DNA from: Cladocopium goreaui
Lineage: Eukaryota > Sar > Dinophyceae > Suessiales > Symbiodiniaceae
Reading direction: 5' to 3'
Assembly: GCA_947184155.2 (NCBI GenBank)
Contig: CAMXCT020001990.1
Location: 1 to 64,000, forward strand
Length of the DNA stretch: 64,000 nt
Position numbers and translations under genes: made by a program. Below, one piece after another: positions 18,581 to 29,600 of this stretch (positions within the stretch are counted from its first letter, which is position 1; each line of letters begins with the position of its first letter). The notes beneath the pieces are model-generated. The model had not been told where the DNA came from. It did no database searches and saw nothing but the letters and a program-made list of their open reading frames with translations.

Positions 18581-20533
18581 TTGTGGTGAGGTGACCACTG
18601 CAACCATTGCAGCCGCTCCAGAAAACACAACTCCAACCACCTTTCTGTCCATCAGTGGATTCGCTCTGCCATCCCGCAATCACAACAACCAACCTCTCCT
18701 ATAGGTTTACTATTTTTGAAACTTCCGCCACCGCCTTGTGCGGTACTACTGGCATGATATATACACCATATTGTGGAGTCACTCTAGTCACTATGGTCTG
18801 ATATAGTCTGATATACAGTAGTGTAGTCAGTGGCAATCGTTGCATAGAGTCCAAATCTTGCCCCGAGTACTGTATTGACAAATCATCTGATCTTTTGCTT
18901 GATGCAATCGGTGGCATGTCTGCGAGACAGTGAAAAACAGCAGGCATGACGCGTCCTAGCAGAAACAACCGCCTATCGAAACATCCCAGAGCCTTTCAAT
19001 GTGACGTCGGGTTGCCGGTCAGCAACAGATCTACGGCTGCACGAGACTCCCGCATGCATTTGGCAGCAATTTCACCTGGAAAAGCGGCGCAGGGACAAAA
19101 ATCGAATCCGTAACAGCTCAGAAACTGCTGAAGCCCCTTGACCTCCCTGAATTCGGTGCACCATAAACATCATCCACAGTGAATGCACCAGAAAGAACAG
19201 CTCTGGCCTTTGGGCATATCCTTCAACGCAAGGGCTAGGGCTGTGTGTCCCCGCTCCCTTTGCAAGGCATGCACTGTTGCTAAGCAACGCATAACGCAGG
19301 AGGTAGATGCCTTGGACCACTTCCTATCCGATCCATCATGATCGGTGTCATTGGAGTCCATACCATACGGCAGTAATCAGAGTTCACACATGTCCACGTC
19401 TGCTGGTTTCCGCGACAGTGATTGACTTGAAGCAGCCTAGGTGTGCCTATATAGGTCATCCGATACCTTTTCACCTACTGCATGCTCGAGGAGCGAATGA
19501 AATTGCAAGAAAATTTGCGGTAAATCTAGAATCCAAACCATATTCTATGCCACTGATCACCTCTGGAGTTGTTATCATGAGTTATAAATGAAAAATATAC
19601 TGAAACCGAGCCAAGCAAAAGACCTCACGCAGTCGCTGCTTGGAAGGCATGCGCGGTGTCCGAGACTTCTGGCTCCTACTGCGGCGGGAACATGTCTCTG
19701 GCTCCGCCAAGAACTCGTTTGCTTCTTCAGCCAATATCCTCCAAGCAGAGCTTCATTTGAAAGCAAGCACACATTGACTTTCGCAAGTTGCATGGTTTGA
19801 TGATTCAGGATGGTCCAAGCACACCTATCCATATCAGTCGTCGGAGTCCAACGAGTATAGCTACTTCTTGAAAGTGAGCTCGGCCTGTTTTTGAAACTTC
19901 CCTGAAGGTTGTGCTATTAGCAAGCACTTAAAATTAATCAACACTATCTACCCGAGAGAAATTGCTGGTTTAGCCCGGAGAACTTTAAAGAAAACAAGAT
20001 ATGACAAGTCTTGGATTGTGCCGCTCCTAGGTGTCAGGCGCCCAAGGATGCGCGGCATTTCCTCATCAGTCTTCGTGGTCACGGTGGAGGTGCTGGTCTC
20101 CTGGCCAGTCTCTATCAGTAATCATAATCGGATTCGGCAATGGAAAACCACCCATTTTATTTTGATGATCTGATCTTCCAATCTTCCTACCAACAATGGC
20201 ACAGTTCAGACAATTGCCCTTGCCACATCTTTTTGTCATATTTTGATGCACCAGATGGAAAAAAATGCCCGTCTGTCTTCTCAGGTCTTACAGGGTCTAT
20301 CTGAGACGCTCCGACAATTCACACTTAAGCAAGAGAATCTGAAGAGATGCAAAAAGATGCAATCAATAAGCATCAACATGCAGGCCACATGGTTTTCTTT
20401 TGCCGTGTTGCTGAATCGTGCTGAATCCATGGGCACTGTGATCCCGCAGTGATACAATCTGGCCAGTCAGTTATGTCAGTTTGAGCGATCACATATCTTC
20501 TTATCCATAAATCTCTACCAGATCTACCTTCGC
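18581..20533. other. Unresolved; possible minus-strand exons
   Basis: Minus-strand frames near 19,100-19,360 and 19,640-19,750 have coding-like composition (for example LQRERGHTALALALKDMP), but no family or consistent splicing could be assigned. Confidence 0.25.
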
Positions 20534-20731
20534 CTACAGCAATGCGGACCCGCGATATTCTCTGGTGGCGCAGCCGTCCTCCAAGACCTCCAATTCAAGA
20601 GAGCTGGTCTTCAGCACAATGTCTGCTGCCATTTTTTTTCGGCGCTCCATCGCTTCAATTTCATCTTTCTCATCCTCCACGGGCTCCTGATTGTCCAGCT
20701 GATAGTCCAGCAGGTCCAACTTTTTGACATC
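20534..20731 (-). CDS. Terminal exon of an unknown gene (acidic, helical)
   Basis: A 65-codon frame is preceded by an AG acceptor (CTTCAG before GATGTC) and ends at a TAG. The peptide is highly charged and probably helical, with blocks such as EDEKDEIEAMERRKKMAAD. Length and phase fit a last exon starting on a codon boundary. No family was recognised and the upstream exons were not found. Confidence 0.5.
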   Translation of the reverse strand, partial: DVKKLDLLDYQLDNQEPVEDEKDEIEAMERRKKMAADIVLKTSSLELEVLEDGCATREYRGSALL

Positions 20732-22312
20732 CTGAAGCTAATTCCGAGAAACAAGCATCATTGAGTCATTGAGCATGAAGCAGCATCCTGAAGCACCAGT
20801 CACTAAACTCAACAAACCGGGCTGATCACGGGCTGATCATGTGTGGTGCTGGCCACTCAGCTTCAGACCAAAGGCGATGCTGGGGGTGACAAACGAGTAG
20901 CAGGAGCATCGCCAGTGCGCACAAGCTGTGCCAACAGGGCTGGGTGTTCGTCAAGATAGGCCTCAAATCAATTCAAATCACACATCTGTGAAGACGCAGA
21001 ACACTGACTCCAGCCTTCACACCACCGATGCAACCAACGTAGCGAACATGAGCAGCTGTTTTCAAACTTTTTTTCTTGCGAATGGTTTCCCATAGTGAAA
21101 CAGCCAACCAGCTACCATGGTATGTTGGGTCCGTCATGCAAAAGCATAAGAAATCTGTCGGACAAGAACGAATGGGGCTTACCTGTTCCAATGGAACACC
21201 TCATTGTACGATGGCCTTTCGTATCTTTTGCCATCTTTTGTCCGCATGAAGAATGATTCCATCGTGCTTTGGGTCACAAGTCTGCCACAATCAATCACCA
21301 CGAATAGATTGACCATGATTCAACCGAAATTGGTCGTGCATTCACGTGGAACCAGTTGCTTCAGAGGTGCTGCAACCTTCTGAGGTAAAAACGCACGCCA
21401 GCTTGCTGGCGAATTCCGCACCAAAGTGGAAGAGTAGTGCGGCAACTCTCCATAAATAAAATCTACATGCACCCTTGGCTTGGTGGCTTGAATGCACATC
21501 ACCGCCAAATCAAATCTCTACTATATTTGTGTCTGAGAACCCGCAAAAGCATGGTTATCGTCGCAGTAGGGGGGAAGTGCCCGTTAGAACATTTAGAACA
21601 CAATGCAGGGCAAACAAACTGCTGCGGCAAACGATGCAAAATATCCTCTTGACCCGTGTCAATCTGTGAATTTCTAAGGCGGACAGGTTTGACCATTCCA
21701 TTCGTTGCCACCGTGTGTCTTGTACTCTGCCACTAGAGCTGTGACTTTGTCACCTTGGCAAGGACATGCCATGAATTGCCATGACTCCAAAACCTTCTGC
21801 CTTTGAGTCATTTGAGTTGGGCCCATCTCTCATTTTCATGTTCCATATGTTATGTTTGTTCCCCAGAAGCTGAATGAACTCAGCATATCAGCATATCCCA
21901 ACTCTACCCAGCAAAAGCGAGCTTTTGCGGTGCAAGTTGCTGTCCACCGGAGCTTTGTAGAAACGGTCTGTCTGGCTATCCGACGCCTGGCCGAGTCTAT
22001 GAACCTCTGCCCCCCGCAACCCTCGACTGTGTCATAACTCGATGTTTCAGAGCTCATAGAGCAGATGAAAAAGACTCTGCATTCTCATAAATGAGGAAGA
22101 TTTTGGCCCAACCCTGGGAAGTTCTAGATTCTACACCATTCTACACCCGTACTTTATCTTCTTTAGTTCAGGAAGTCATTTCTACACGCCGGTCCATCGG
22201 ATTCCTATATAATTCCTATATATCTGTATTGCGAAATCAATTGCCGGATCACCTCATCCTCTTGACAATATATTCTCTCTGACCCACGCAAGAAGTAACA
22301 AAATATCTCAGT
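20732..22312. other. No gene resolved
   Basis: Between the unknown terminal exon and the nucleotidyltransferase gene. Open frames at 20,980-21,190 and 21,840-22,060 exist on both strands, but the true frame could not be chosen. Part may hold further exons of the nucleotidyltransferase gene, whose assembled C terminus is short. Confidence 0.3.
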
Positions 22313-22435
22313 TCAAAGCTGCGCCTTGTGCAGCCTCCTCTGAACGATGAGGCCGTCTAACTCTGCCAGCATAGCTTGGCCTTTCTCATTGGAGATCCAA
22401 TCAAACCTAAAGGCACCGGATGGCATTTCATTTTC
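22313..22435 (-). CDS. NMNAT-like exon 6 with stop
   Basis: Forty codons and TGA after a CTGCAG acceptor. It has the FDWISNEKG and LDGLIVQRR stretches. Confidence 0.5.
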   Translation of the reverse strand, partial: ENEMPSGAFRFDWISNEKGQAMLAELDGLIVQRRLHKAQL

Positions 22436-23819
22436 CTGCAGAGCTGTATAGAACTGTAGCGGTTTTCATGGTACAAACATTGACGTGAAACACAGGATGT
22501 GACGTGGTACTCAAACAACACAACATCGAATTACTTCGCAAAGCCCAAAGCCGGTCAATATCGTTCAAATATTGAAAATCCTAGGACATATTGAGGCATA
22601 AGTCAACTTTCAGCTCCAATGGTCCAAGGCACTTAATGCATACCCAAAAGATCCCAAACGGGTAGGAGACTCACTGGTACAAGTGAATACAACCTACGAG
22701 TAACTTACGTTACATCTGTGCCTCAGCGCGCCCCTCAAGACTCACAGGCGAGAATGACTTCACTTGTAACATTGTACTTGCGGGATCTGGCGGGGACAAT
22801 ATCATTCATTACCGCGAGTATGCGGTGAAAGTTTGGGGTGAGGAGTGGGATGGAGTGGGATGGAGTCGGGTGGGGTTGAGAGCAAAGCCGGTACAGTTGG
22901 CCATAGTTTGAACTTAATCTCCGTGTCAGTCTGTCGCCGAGAGGCACATCATCTCCGCAAACCCACAGCAAGCGGCTACCTTTTGGATACTTTTTCCGCA
23001 AAGCTCGCAACATGACAGCCTTAGCCCGACGTTGAATTCCATTCGTTACTCATTCTGTCAAGGTCACCTTGTGTGGCAACATGTCTGGCATCTACTTATA
23101 TCTACTAGATATCTACTGTTCAAGCTTCCAGCATTGGATTCACCAGTCTCCTCTTCAACGGAGCTGACACCTAGGTCATCGTCATGAATCAAACGTGAGG
23201 CAGTCAGCACAGGCCAGAGGCAACATGGTAACATTGAAGACAGCCTCTTAAAAATGTCACACAATGTCAATATGTCAACACAGCCACAACCCGCAAGCCA
23301 GCTGCCTTGTGTTGGCAGAACATGTTGCCCAGTGAGCAATGTAACAACCTCTAAATTATCTAAGTTACCTATGTGGCTGGCCGACACCGCGAGCTTGCAC
23401 ATGGCCACACGATCTTCAAAGGGAAGAAGGTCCTTCTTGACCGGGTGCTTGAATACTGGAACCTCAAGTGGCCGTGAATGGAAGTGACGGCGCCATGGCA
23501 CGCCATGGCAGCTTCTGCATGCAAATGCCACGAAGCAGCTCTTCCATGATCTACTTCCATGTTACAGGCAAAACATGGCAAGACAGAAAAAAATGACGCA
23601 AACCAATGCTACGAGAGGACTAATAGCACTTCATCCACAGGCTTTGTCTCACGGACCGTGATGGCCTCAGTCACTGGTGGCATATCGCGCCGCTCATGGA
23701 GGTAAAAATCATCTCCGTTTGTGCAAAGTCATGACAGCAGCAAAGAGTTTCGCTGTTTCTAAGCTAGGGTCGAGCAAAGCGTGCCCCAGGTGGATTGGAT
23801 TGAATGAGCCGCCCATTAC
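22313..23819 (-). CDS. NMNAT/NadD-like nicotinate/nicotinamide mononucleotide adenylyltransferase, six exons
   Basis: Enzymes of this family join NMN or NaMN to AMP in NAD synthesis. The assembled exons read GGSFNPIHLGH (nucleotide-binding signature), then VPVFKHPVKKDLLPFE and RVAMCKLAV (matching the P-x-H-x-x-K and RxxM motifs of the family), then KGSRLLWVCGDD (the G-x-D box). Exons: 23,819-23,772; 23,692-23,630; 23,462-23,369; 23,170-23,133; 23,019-22,948; 22,435-22,313. Phases agree at all five joins, giving 145 codons before a stop. Donors by my reading are GA, GT, GT, GC and GT, all with AG acceptors. The N terminus before V-M-G-G was not found. The usual ISSTxIR C terminus is missing, so either the protein is reduced or the last exon has an alternative donor leading to exons further left. 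NMNAT versus bacterial-type NadD was not decided. Confidence 0.65.
22948..23019 (-). CDS. NMNAT-like exon 5
   Basis: Twenty-four codons, LRALRKKYPKGSRLLWVCGDD, ending at a GT donor. Confidence 0.65.
23133..23170 (-). CDS. NMNAT-like exon 4 (tentative end)
   Basis: It begins two bases into a codon, which completes the phase of the previous exon, and holds VSSVEEE. A GC donor is inferred from phase. Confidence 0.5.
23369..23462 (-). CDS. NMNAT-like exon 3
   Basis: Thirty-one codons plus one base. It holds VFKHPVKKDLLPFEDRVAM, the substrate-binding H-x-x-K and RxxM region. Confidence 0.7.
23630..23692 (-). CDS. NMNAT-like exon 2
   Basis: Twenty-one codons, phase 0 at both ends. It ends in PVDE before a GT donor, matching the usual DEV position. 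Confidence 0.55.
23772..23819 (-). CDS. NMNAT-like exon with GGSFNPIHLGH signature
   Basis: Sixteen codons between an AG acceptor and a GA donor. It carries the nucleotidyltransferase signature with both conserved His residues. Confidence 0.65.
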
Positions 23820-24493
23820 CTCACATCTTGGTGACTCTGAAAAATGTTACATTCGGTACCACACATCTGAAGGATCCACAGCAATTACGAGACATTGATT
23901 TAAGCGTGGCGACAGCTCTCAGAGACACAAAATGCGGACACACATCATAAACATGAAGTCATCCAAATGCAGTTTGAACATGATTGAAATCATTTGAAAT
24001 CGGCAACGCAGGCTGGCAAGGCACGCCAATGATCTTGCTTTCTGCAGGTGCCATGGTGGAGCTCTTCGACTCTACACAGCCCAGAATGCCAGTATGTCCC
24101 ATGTCCTGGACCTGTGGACCTGTGCTGCGGACCAGCGGAGCTGCTAACCGGTTTCTAGAAATGCGAGAAGTTGTGTCACAGAAACAGGTGCTTTTATCAT
24201 CTTTTCTCCACCTGACCGGCAGGGCTTCAGTGCTAAGTTCTCTTGCGTTTCAGGTCTGAGCAGCATCAGCGGCATCATTTTCTCCAGGGTGTCTGCCGCA
24301 GTCTGCCAAAAGTTGGGTCGGTGTCTTACCGTCTCCATGGAAGCTACGAAATTAAAATTTGAAAATCACTGCGGCCAAGATATTGCCAGGACATGCCAAG
24401 ACGATATCACCCACGAGTCTAGTACAATCAGTCAAAGCACTTGCAGCTCAGTTGCACAAAAATCACAACATCTGTTGCTGCATTGCAGTCATT
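23820..24493 (-). other. Possible upstream exons, unresolved
   Basis: Minus-strand frames near 24,150-24,330 and 24,000-24,120 have coding-like composition and could be 5' exons of the nucleotidyltransferase gene. The splice sites were not settled. Confidence 0.3.
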
Positions 24494-26233
24494 TCAATGA
24501 ACATGGAATGAATCCTGCTTTTCTGCAACCTTCTGGTCCCTGTTTTTTTTTAGTCCTGCACAGACCCCGGCATTGCTGTCAAAGCAGGGTGTGTTGTTAG
24601 GGTTGTAGCAATTTTCACATTTGGACAATGTTTTGGGGCACAGTGCTTCGCACTTCTCCAGTGGGGATGGCGGTCTAACTTCACACCATGCCTTTCCAGG
24701 CGCCTGCTCACACTCGAAGCGAGTCCAATGTAAGTCGGGATCATTCTGCACTTTCCCAGGAGCGGTGCAGCTTACGGTTTCATCAGCTGTGAAATTTGTT
24801 GGCTCACATTGCAATTTTTGGGTGCTCAATAGCATGCAGGCATATCTTTTGTTGCCGAGTGGGAGAGAATATCCTTGGCATTGCCTGAGAGTACTATTGA
24901 CTTTGGCTTCGTCCTTCACATGGTCAAGCAATTCCTCGCACTTCTTGATGTTTGTGAGATCCTGCGGGTCATAGTCCGGACAATCTTCTGGGCAACATTT
25001 GCCATTGGTGTTGCAAATTTCAGTGCCCTTTGTTGGACACTTGCCTTTCACTTTGCCTTCGCACTTGGCAGTGAAAGTAGTGCTTTTCAAGGTGCCATCA
25101 CAGTCCTTGTCCCCCCAGAGACAAATGTCCACACTGAGGACTTGTTCTCCTGGGCTGGCGTTGTCGCACGAAATGTCTTTTCGGTCATCGTGCGGGGCCG
25201 TGAAGCAGTCTTGGTCAGGTCCCCCGATGTCCTTCTCATCTTCTCCGAAGGAGCACTGGAAAATGTTTTTTGGCAAAGACCTGGCGCTGTCCCAAGGGCA
25301 TTCGCAATTGCCGCCCTTGTTGAAGTGGCAATCGAGGTCTTTGGCCGCCTTGACCTTGTACCCCCGTTGGTTGAAGTATGAGCACCAGCCACCATTGCGC
25401 TCCTTACACTCGTCGTAGTTGTAGCATGCCCCCATGCCCCACCAACCTTCACGATATGGGTGTTTCACACTGTCCGTGGGGCATCCGCCATGACACCCGG
25501 CATCATGAGGATCGGGGCACGACCAATTAGACGGGTTTGAGGGACCACCAACCGATTTGCAATTGTCATCAGTTGCCGACTTGTTGAAAGTAATGTTGCA
25601 GTAGCTCTTGCCAACCCAAGACTTATCCAGGCACTCGCCGGGAGCACCATTGGGAATCGCAGACAAGTCCCAATTGAAAGATTTTGCCGACTCCTCGATG
25701 GTGAATTCCATCTTCACTGTTTGCTGGATGGCATTACCTCTCTGACCGTATATTTGTGTGAAGTTTGGCACAGCGGCGTAGAAAACACCGGACCAATCTT
25801 CTGGCACGGGAAAATTGTAAGACTTGTTGCCACCTTTGTGACTAAACAGTTTGCAGGTGCCTAAGTCCGTGGAGTTGAACTTCCAGCGAGTGCCGGCCAG
25901 TCTGCCTTGGCCCAAGATCCACCAGCCATCTGTGGCCTGGTCGGTTTTGGTATTGAAAGTAACCTGGGTGAAGTCGAAAGGAGCATAATGGGAGCAATTG
26001 GAAGTCAAACACTTCCTGAATGTCTCGAGCAAACAACACCGGGCATCACCAGCCAGTGGCGATGTCGACATGCTGCAGCCGCAAACTTTTCTATCGTCAT
26101 AGTGTAAACACTCGGAGGCATGGGTGAAAAAGTTCTGGCATTCTTGGCTACATGTTTGCCGCAACCCCTCTGTCTCTTGCCAGGCGGCAAGTATCAAAAG
26201 CAGTACTCTCGGGAGGAAGCCCACCTGTGCCAT
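24494..26233 (-). CDS. Secreted cysteine-rich protein, possibly thaumatin-like, single exon
   Basis: The chosen start (26,233) is the second in-frame ATG, because it places a classic signal peptide at the N terminus (MAQVGFLPRVLLLILAAW); an ATG at 26,344 would add 37 residues in front. The mature part of about 560 residues has dozens of Cys residues and many NxS/T sites, so it is probably an extracellular, disulfide-rich, glycosylated protein. VPEDWSGVF followed later by MEFTIEES and DLSAIPNGAP recalls the order of motifs in thaumatin-like proteins (W-S-G-R, then EFT, then YDVS), but the characteristic thaumatin Cys pattern was not verified. The rest (WWGMGACYNYDECKERNGG) was not recognised. 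It lies about 300 bp downstream of the calpain gene on the same strand and, unlike its neighbours, shows no intron. Confidence 0.75.
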   Translation of the reverse strand: MAQVGFLPRVLLLILAAWQETEGLRQTCSQECQNFFTHASECLHYDDRKVCGCSMSTSPLAGDARCCLLETFRKCLTSNCSHYAPFDFTQVTFNTKTDQATDGWWILGQGRLAGTRWKFNSTDLGTCKLFSHKGGNKSYNFPVPEDWSGVFYAAVPNFTQIYGQRGNAIQQTVKMEFTIEESAKSFNWDLSAIPNGAPGECLDKSWVGKSYCNITFNKSATDDNCKSVGGPSNPSNWSCPDPHDAGCHGGCPTDSVKHPYREGWWGMGACYNYDECKERNGGWCSYFNQRGYKVKAAKDLDCHFNKGGNCECPWDSARSLPKNIFQCSFGEDEKDIGGPDQDCFTAPHDDRKDISCDNASPGEQVLSVDICLWGDKDCDGTLKSTTFTAKCEGKVKGKCPTKGTEICNTNGKCCPEDCPDYDPQDLTNIKKCEELLDHVKDEAKVNSTLRQCQGYSLPLGNKRYACMLLSTQKLQCEPTNFTADETVSCTAPGKVQNDPDLHWTRFECEQAPGKAWCEVRPPSPLEKCEALCPKTLSKCENCYNPNNTPCFDSNAGVCAGLKKNRDQKVAEKQDSFHVH

Positions 26234-26530
26234 GCTGCCGTCCCGTCCAATCTCAGCAACAAAAATTGGAGCCAAATGTGACGGCGCGCCATTGACTAAA
26301 ATACGAATCAATCTCGAATGACGGCATGCCACGGTACTGACCATCTTTTAAGGGCCCTACTTTTTTTTGGCAGCTGCTTCCATTTCCCTAAATGCATTGC
26401 TGAACATCGAGCTTGCTTTGCAAGCCCAAACAATGCCCAGCTGCCACCATGGGCAGTCACAACTGGCAAAACCGACTCTAAGAATCTCTGGCCATCTTCT
26501 TTAAGGGTGGCCTCAAGGCAAAGGTACCAT

Positions 26531-26665
26531 CTACCACCCAAACAAACTGGAGAAGAAACCGGTTGGTTCCCCTGAGTCAACATGCTCATCACTTGCCTCT
26601 CCCGGAGGAACAGGCTTGCCTCCCACTGGGCACAGCGTCACTTTCGTGAAATTCGCCTCCCAGTC
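26531..26665 (-). CDS. Calpain exon 8 (last)
   Basis: Forty-four codons and TAG. It starts DWEANFTKVTLCP, which continues FWMSYE exactly as expected in calpains, and lies on the far side of the retroelement. Confidence 0.75.
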   Translation of the reverse strand, partial: DWEANFTKVTLCPVGGKPVPPGEASDEHVDSGEPTGFFSSLFGW

Positions 26666-29600
26666 CTTTCATGGAATTCTTATACCGGTTTTTGAAGTCA
26701 AAGCACAAATAAAGGACCGGACCCAAAGCGAGGAAATAACATAACACACACACACACGCACACACACACACTGGACTGGTTTTAAGAATTGGAGCTGGTT
26801 CCAAATTGGTCGCGTCGAATCGTGCGGATAGTTCGTTCTGCAGGGTTTTAACTTAAAAGATTTGGCAATTCCTACCTGGTAGACCTTGTCAAGGCTGTAT
26901 CCAAGAACGCAAGGTTGAAGAGGTCGAAAAGGTCGAAGCGGTCGTGAAACCAGATTTCAAATTGCAGTGCAACAGCAAAAAATCGCTTGCTGAAAATGGA
27001 TAACGGAATAGAAAACAAACAGCGCATGAACAGAACCGAAGTCAACAGTTTTAACCAGTTTTAACCAAGCAGGTACACAACTGAGCGTCCTCAGTTGCTT
27101 CCCCTTCAGTGACACAGCTTCGTTGGGCAAGGTAGTCACTGAAGGCCTTGCCCCCCTGCATGTGTAGTTAACCATTCCCTGTGCTAGAAGGGTTTACACA
27201 CACACGCCCCACGACGGGGCAAAACTTGCTATGACAAGTGTGAGCGCATGTAATTTGTAGAATGGCGCTAGCTACAATCGAACGAAAACTGCTCCAAAAC
27301 TGCTCTATACCATGATTGGGTGTGGTAGGCGCCAGAATTGGCTGCTGCAGTAACAGAAACCTTGTTGGATGAACCTGCCAACCCTTATACCTGGGTAACG
27401 CCATGACTCCTAAGGACGCGCGTAATGTCCGGCGAGAAGGGGCAACAAAGTTTCGTGCGTTTATTTCGACCTATATCCTAGCGCACTCAGTGTCAAGCAC
27501 GCTTGTGACGCCACATGTCGCACGAAAGCATCTATTTATTAAATTGTTCGTCTATTTAAACGTGAAATCCTGGGTTTTTCGGCTTTGCCCAGTCGCCATC
27601 ACCTGTAGATGATTTAACGGATCAAAAGAAATGTGACCGTCATATCCGGTTGTGGTATCACATGTATGGTCAGCGCAGCGTTCTGCATTTTTTACTGCGC
27701 ACATTCATCAAGAACGGTTGGAATCAGAATCTGTTCAATAATCCAGGAACGCGTCCTATCGGCGTGGTCAGTGTTGTTTCGAATCTTGGCCGCCCAGTTC
27801 CAAAGTTGTTGCTTCACTGCGCGCATTGTCAATCCGGAGCGCAACGCAATAACACAAAGATCTTGAATTTGAGGAATGACCAGCGATTTTGGGTGTGTGT
27901 ATCTGAGGACCATCAGTAAGCGCGCTGCAAATGCTGAAGACAAGGCAAGATCGGATCCTTGACTAATGCTGGAGCGATAGTGACTCATATCATGATGGAA
28001 ACGAACTGTAGTGGTTCTTTGATCTGTGTCGACGTGTACCCCCAATAATATTGGGTCAGACACTTCTTCAAGCAAAATAGGCGCTCCATAGAATTCTGCA
28101 TGTGTGAAGACGGACCAAATAGGAGAACAACGCCATGATCCAAAGCCCATCATAGCCCGGTTATCCACATATCGGGTATTGCACAACAGTCGATTTGCCG
28201 CGATCATATCCTCGAATGTTTTGGAAAAAATGTGTTCTTGACATGCTGCTACGAGTCCGCATAACGCCGGGGCAAAGTGTGAACCCATACTAGCACCTTG
28301 AACTTGCTTAAACAGATGCCGACCAACCATGAAATATGAATTACGTAGAAGAAAGGAAACCATTGCAGGTAGATGAATCAAACTGACTTGCGTCGTACGA
28401 TTGCCAGCTCGTCGATACCGACCACGAAAAATTCGTTGGGCAGATTCACGATCTTGAAGTTGGAAAGTAATAGTGCTGTCCAGAGACACATTGTACTTGT
28501 GACAATACACATGCAACGCATACCATACACTGTCGACCATTCGAGAATGTGGTACCGAATTGAAAAAACCTGATAAGTCTTGTTGGTCCATGTTTATAGG
28601 CAGATGGCTCGGTAAATCATCAAACACATAATGAATTGCCCGCATGATTTGAACAACGTCTTTGTCCAGCGATGTCTCACGAAATAATGACCGAATCAGC
28701 TGTAATACTACCCCTCCAATGACTTCGCCTAATCGGTTGTTCCAACTGTTTGTATATGCAATGATCGGACGCGCCGCTTCAAAATGTTTGCTAGGTTTGG
28801 GAAGAATATACGCACATGGGCACTTTCCACCAGGTGAGGCCAATTTTCGCAAGTGAGGTGGAAGGCTATCTCCCAAATCGACCATAACTCGTGGGAAAAC
28901 TGTGTTCCAACCGACAGAACATCTGACAAACACGTCAGGTGTCATGAACGTTTTCATGAGGAGGTGGTGATAATGATGTGGGCAACACAAATGAGCTCGA
29001 TGAGGATGGTGATCAGCTGGGCAAATGACGAACCTTCTTATACTACGCAATTCACGAAACAGGGCTTGGAATGTACAAACACCGTCACGGGAAACTGCTT
29101 GGACATGTTGTTGCCAAATATAGTGACACATGTAGTTCCATATGGTTGTGAACCGTCTTCCTAGCCGCCATCTTTCGCACCATTTAGCAAATTGTTGTTG
29201 TGCATCTGTGATCCAGCGTCTTTGTGATGGAAACACGGTGTCAGCTAAGTTCAGATGTCCAACCAGTAACGTTGGAAACAACCCACTTGCTGTGCTGAAC
29301 ACATGTCCAGTTGAACGTACATGATCTCCATAATCAAATGTACCGCAAGCCATACATTCAAACACGCATTCGTCTGGGGACCAGCTCTGCAAGAAAGAAT
29401 GGAAATTGAAAACGAAATCTGAAAAAGGCCTGTTTCGTCGCAGAACAACATGTGTGGTTGGTACATGAAACCAGGGAAACAAACAGGAATGATGTTGCAG
29501 CAGCTCTCGAAGCCACGTTCGAACTAGGTCTTTCACATCGCACTGCAGGGGCAACAGCAACATTGGCACATTCGCGGGGGGGGCATGCCCACCTTTGAAC

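Noticed and set aside
27103-27153. HDV-like ribozyme in the terminal repeats
   Set aside because: Two interleaved stems are present, but the inner P3 hairpin and its loop are missing.
26957-27175. 72-residue ORF in each terminal repeat
   Set aside because: It recurs only because the repeat is duplicated; composition and position give no sign of a gene.
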